A stretch of DNA of 64,000 bases, from the NCBI RefSeq assembly GCF_000018405.1, contig NC_009943.1:1987001-2051000 (forward strand). The letters are read 5' to 3'. A program made the translations under genes and the position numbers. The stretch comes from Desulfosudis oleivorans Hxd3 (lineage in GTDB: Bacteria; Desulfobacterota; Desulfobacteria; Desulfobacterales; Desulfosudaceae). Positions 61,801 through 64,000 of this stretch are shown one piece after another. Each line of letters opens with the position of its first letter. Position 1 is the stretch's first letter. Below the pieces are notes generated by a model. That model searched no databases, was not told the origin of the DNA, and was given only the letters and a program-made list of their open reading frames with translations.

Positions 61801-62397
61801 GCCATGAACGACCTGAAGATACGCGGCGGCGGGGCGGCCCTGGGAGTGTCCCAGTCCGGCCATATCACGGCGGTGGGATATGACATGTTCCTGCAGCTGA
61901 TGGAGCAGGCGGTTGCCGAGTTAAAAGGGGAGCCTGTGACCGAAACCCTCAACCCGGAAATCAACATTCCGGTTTCCTCCTTTCTCTCGGAAGCTTATAT
62001 TTCGGATATCGACCAGCGCATGGCCATCTATCGCCGGCTGTCCAGGGTCACGGAAACTCGTGAGATCACCGCCGTTAAAACAGAACTGGAGGACCGGTTC
62101 GGCCCTCTGCCGGCGGAAGCGGAAAACCTGCTGTTAAAAATCATGTTAAAAACCATGGCCGCCGGTATGGGGGTCAAGCGGCTTGACCTTGCCGACACCC
62201 AGATGCACCTGCGCTTTTCAGACGACCGCCTTCCCGATGCAGCCGCCGTTGACGTCCTGGCACGGGAAAATCCGGTTACGGTAAAAATCGTCCCTCCGGA
62301 CGGCGTTTTCATCACGTTTACCGGGAAAAAGGGCCGGGGCGCCATTGGCGCGGCCAAAAACATCTTGAAAGCCCTGGCCGGGCGTGTTAACTGTTAG
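58873..62397 (+). CDS. mfd: Transcription-repair coupling factor Mfd
   Basis: The 1174-residue ATPase removes RNA polymerase stalled at DNA damage and recruits UvrA. Domains in order: UvrB-homology N-terminus (TASAREAQRFTED; FSIRGGIVDLFSP), RNA polymerase-interacting CarD-like domain (GDLVVHVDHGIGRYEG, about 513-528), Walker A GDVGYGKTEVAM near 658, DEEQ box LDEEQRFGVKHKE, TATPIPRTL, helicase motif VI region QLRGRVGRSDEQAYAY, and the C-terminal TRCF domain (EAYISDIDQRMAIYRRL). Length is typical. The ATG at 58873 has only a weak ribosome site (AGGGAACC). Two SurA-like genes follow, a common order in this group. Confidence 0.96.
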   Translation: MVQNQEKKILPVLVDRLETGAGEVVCAGVGKGADAFMVSRIGQTLNVPVLVVTASAREAQRFTEDARFFQPADARAEVALFPSYTVMPYRPVAYHNRTAAERIQLLYGMSEGLAPAVLVLAVDALLQKTIPPGDLCEFAQTVSEGESLDPTALAEKLVAGGYTRTAIVEEPGDFSIRGGIVDLFSPFHEAPARIDLFGDTVESIHFFSPVTQRRGRPTSGITLLPARETVLAKDRIGRLIAAVKKRSAELNLPVSVSRDIIDRMEQGTDTEGMESLMPLVYETPATLFDYLPGKTLLVMVDPGMIAEKAENHGRLATELYETAREEGRWCVPPDALYLDWQAVQKEAFKKPLLSFPVLPVSATPEDGDNTPVVETAGVTDNSAVTLMLRTQPRDTDTVLTPLLSWIEENRGLGCVSVIACGGRAQVDRMAYFLTSHRVPHESLDAFSSMGRGSDTVCLVSGQLSAGFRFAAEGLAVITDTEIFGRVRHRSSAGKKGARDVYLDLETLKQGDLVVHVDHGIGRYEGIRKVTVEGIANDFLLLSYRDGDRLYLSVDRMDMARKYVGADDAEAPLLDKMGAKTWGRVKAKARKEAEKIAKELLDLYARRRVQQGHGFHPPGQWFSDFEAGFDFEETDDQLKVINEVLSDMASSTPMDRLVCGDVGYGKTEVAMRSSFMCVCDGFQVAVLVPTTVLAEQHFATFSRRFAGYPFNIACLSRFKTPARQKQIVADLKEGRVDIVIGTHRLLSKDVAFKQLGLVILDEEQRFGVKHKETLKKMRTTVDVLSLTATPIPRTLHMSLSGMRDISVITTPPEHRKAIKTYISEFDDAIIRTAIRKELERGGQIYFVHNNIHKIAFIADHLKKLVPEVRLGIVHGRLDQNTLETCMMQFVNREIDMLVCTRIIESGIDIPSANTIFINRADMFGLAQIYQLRGRVGRSDEQAYAYLFIPRESALGKDARKRLKVLMEHSDLGSGFQIAMNDLKIRGGGAALGVSQSGHITAVGYDMFLQLMEQAVAELKGEPVTETLNPEINIPVSSFLSEAYISDIDQRMAIYRRLSRVTETREITAVKTELEDRFGPLPAEAENLLLKIMLKTMAAGMGVKRLDLADTQMHLRFSDDRLPDAAAVDVLARENPVTVKIVPPDGVFITFTGKKGRGAIGAAKNILKALAGRVNC

Positions 62398-62425
62398 CAT
62401 AAAAATTACAAGGGGATAAACGAAT

Positions 62426-63124
62426 TTGAAACTGACAGCTCTCATCAACGGCACCCGGACCGGCAGGCGGACGACCTCCCTGCCGCTTCTGCTTTTTGGA
62501 GCGTTTCTGGCGTTGTGCTTCGGCGGATGTGATTCAACCGGCAAAACACAACGCCAGTCATTTCTGCTCCGCATCGATGAGATGGTGGTGACACGGACGG
62601 ATTTTTATAATGCACTGGAGATCGCAAAAACCGCCTATCCCTTTGAGGCACTCCAGAACCCGGAGGTCATGGCAAAAGTCAAGGCCCGGCTTCTCAAACA
62701 GCTTACCGAGGAGTTGATTCTGGCGCGGCGGGCACAAGACCTGGGCATTGCCGTGTCCGATGCCGAGCTTGAAAAAGCGGTTGCCCACATCACCGAGGAT
62801 TACCCGGAAGGGGTGTTTGAGCAGACGCTGCTTGAGAACGCGATTCCGTTCGATGTCTGGAAGGCGCGGCTGAAGGCCGGCATGCTGATGGAAAAGGTGA
62901 TTGAACGGGAACTGATGGAAAAAATGGTGATCACGCCGGAAGAAGCCAGTGCCTATTATCGGGAACACCACCAGGAAGAGCAGGAAGCCGAAGGAGACGT
63001 GGCCCTGTTAAAACGGCTGAGAAGGGAAAAGGCCCAGAAGGCCTATGTGGACTGGATGAAAGCACTGCAGCAGCAGTACCATATCGAACTGAACCAGGAT
63101 TTATGGAAAGAGATATTAAAATGA
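62426..63124 (+). CDS. SurA N-domain-like lipoprotein
   Basis: The 232-residue protein has a signal peptide ending in a lipobox-like LCFGGC and a helical SurA/PpiC-family N-terminal chaperone domain (LLKQLTEELILARRAQDLGIAVSDAELEKAV). No rotamase domain follows, so it would act as a holdase or outer-membrane biogenesis factor in the periplasm. Start is TTG 62426 with AAGGGG upstream. Its stop overlaps the next ATG (ATGA), coupling it to the PPIase gene. Confidence 0.8.
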   Translation: MKLTALINGTRTGRRTTSLPLLLFGAFLALCFGGCDSTGKTQRQSFLLRIDEMVVTRTDFYNALEIAKTAYPFEALQNPEVMAKVKARLLKQLTEELILARRAQDLGIAVSDAELEKAVAHITEDYPEGVFEQTLLENAIPFDVWKARLKAGMLMEKVIERELMEKMVITPEEASAYYREHHQEEQEAEGDVALLKRLRREKAQKAYVDWMKALQQQYHIELNQDLWKEILK

Positions 63125-64000
63125 ACTTTATGTATGCGTTCTCGCGGTACGGAAAGATGTTAATGCTTTGGGTGGGGACAGTGGCGATGGTGTACGCCGG
63201 AACCCTGACTTCCTGCCGGGCGGATACCGAAGCCGAGGTGGTTGACCGGATCGTGGCCTTTGTCAACCAGGAGATCATCCTGCTCTCTGAACTGGAAAAG
63301 GCCATGGCGCTTTATGAAACAGCCATTCGTGAACGGCAGCTTCCCGCGGACACGGAAAAAGAGATGCTCTACCGGGCCCGGCAGGAGATGATTGACCACC
63401 TGATCGACAGGCGCCTGATTCAGCAGCGGGCCGATGAGCTGGGCGTCACCGTTGATGACCGGGAGGTGGATGATGCAATGGAACGCATGAAACGCTCCAT
63501 GCTTTTCACCGATGAAGATCTGCGCCAGAGCCTGGCGGAAAAGGGGTACACCCTGGAGGGGTACAGAAACGAACTGCGGGAACAGATATTGAGGCAACGC
63601 GTTTTGACCCTGGAGGTCAAATCCAAGGTGGTGGTCACTCCGGTCGATATTCAGGCCTATTATGAAACCCATCCCGAAGAATACAGCGCCGGCCGGCAGT
63701 ACCATCTGCGCAACATCATCATGCGGGTGGACAAGGACATGCCCGATGAAAGCAAAAAAACGATCAGCGAAATGATGCAGAAAATTCATGACAGACTTCA
63801 GGCGGGCGAGTCGTTTGAAACCCTGGCCAGCCAGTACTCCCAGTCCTCCTTTGCGGAAAAAGGAGGGGACCTGGGTTTTTTCGCGCTTGAGGATCTGGCC
63901 CCCCAGCTGCGGGAGGCGATAGAAGAACTCCAGGCCGGTGAATTCACCCCTGTTCTGGATACACCGCTTGGCTACCAGATTCTCTATTTGGAAGAGATTC
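63121..64000 (+). CDS. SurA-type peptidyl-prolyl isomerase (partial, cut by window end)
   Basis: 293 residues are visible before the window ends. A hydrophobic leader (about 13-31) ends LTSC, which would fit a lipobox, although cleavage after RA is also possible. The SurA N-terminal domain follows (VDRIVAFVNQEIILLSELEKA; LIDRRLIQQRADELGV), then the start of a parvulin rotamase domain (YHLRNIIMRVDKD; GESFETLASQYSQ; GGDLGFF; LGYQILYLEE). It catalyses proline isomerisation and chaperones outer-membrane proteins. It overlaps the upstream lipoprotein gene by four bases. The C-terminus lies outside the window. Confidence 0.88.
   Translation, partial: MNFMYAFSRYGKMLMLWVGTVAMVYAGTLTSCRADTEAEVVDRIVAFVNQEIILLSELEKAMALYETAIRERQLPADTEKEMLYRARQEMIDHLIDRRLIQQRADELGVTVDDREVDDAMERMKRSMLFTDEDLRQSLAEKGYTLEGYRNELREQILRQRVLTLEVKSKVVVTPVDIQAYYETHPEEYSAGRQYHLRNIIMRVDKDMPDESKKTISEMMQKIHDRLQAGESFETLASQYSQSSFAEKGGDLGFFALEDLAPQLREAIEELQAGEFTPVLDTPLGYQILYLEEI

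Overview
The window reads as chromosome of a GC-rich, strictly anaerobic Desulfobacterota (former delta-proteobacterial) lineage, most like the oil- and fatty-acid-degrading sulfate reducers. This is inferred from gene content: a pfa-type secondary-lipid synthase, 2-hydroxyacyl-CoA dehydratase subunits, a pyrophosphate-type phosphofructokinase, ferredoxin-fused redox proteins and several 4Fe-4S proteins. No rRNA or taxonomic marker is present, so the species is not assigned.

Region by region. 0.1-5 kb: a phosphatase-fold protein without its catalytic residues, an acyl-CoA synthetase with a candidate operator, palindromic intergenic repeats, an M24 peptidase and an overlapping XerD recombinase. 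5-21 kb: a three-gene polyketide/fatty-acid synthase, in order enoyl reductase (PfaD), KS-AT-3xACP-KR-DH (PfaA) and KS-CLF-AT-DH-DH (PfaC with internal AT). This is the layout of myxobacterial pfa1-pfa2-pfa3 rather than marine gamma-proteobacterial pfaABCD. 21-32.5 kb: signalling proteins (PAS/HD-GYP, 7TMR-DISM/MCP, a stand-alone periplasmic sensor domain), small zinc-ribbon and unknown proteins, a 3-hydroxyacyl-CoA dehydrogenase, a pair of 2-hydroxyacyl-CoA dehydratase-like subunits and a ferredoxin-nitroreductase. 32.6-37.2 kb: two tandem genes of about 750 codons for an unrecognised family, nearly identical in the first half and diverged in the second, behind a palindromic operator-like site. 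37-43 kb: small proteins, PPi-dependent phosphofructokinase, a multi-cluster Fe-S protein and a PAS histidine kinase.

43.2-46 kb is a repeat-rich island. REP-like palindromes bracket a VapBC module and a YefM/YoeB module, followed by a REP-associated tyrosine transposase (RAYT) with near-identical 22-bp repeats at its ends. 46-58.3 kb is a surface/secretion locus on the minus strand: a five-module beta-helix protein with calcium-binding-type linkers and a terminal YD motif, then an SpvB/FG-GAP/RHS protein with a distinct C-terminal tip, then an AT-rich TPR membrane protein at the place where an immunity gene would sit. 58.7-64 kb returns to housekeeping: tRNA-Thr(CGT), mfd and two SurA-type periplasmic folding factors, the last cut by the window edge.

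The most promising leads are the pfa-like synthase with its three near-identical ACPs, the tandem 750-residue family, the REP-bracketed toxin-antitoxin cassettes, and the beta-helix/RHS/TPR locus. All functional statements come from motif recognition by eye; no database search was run.
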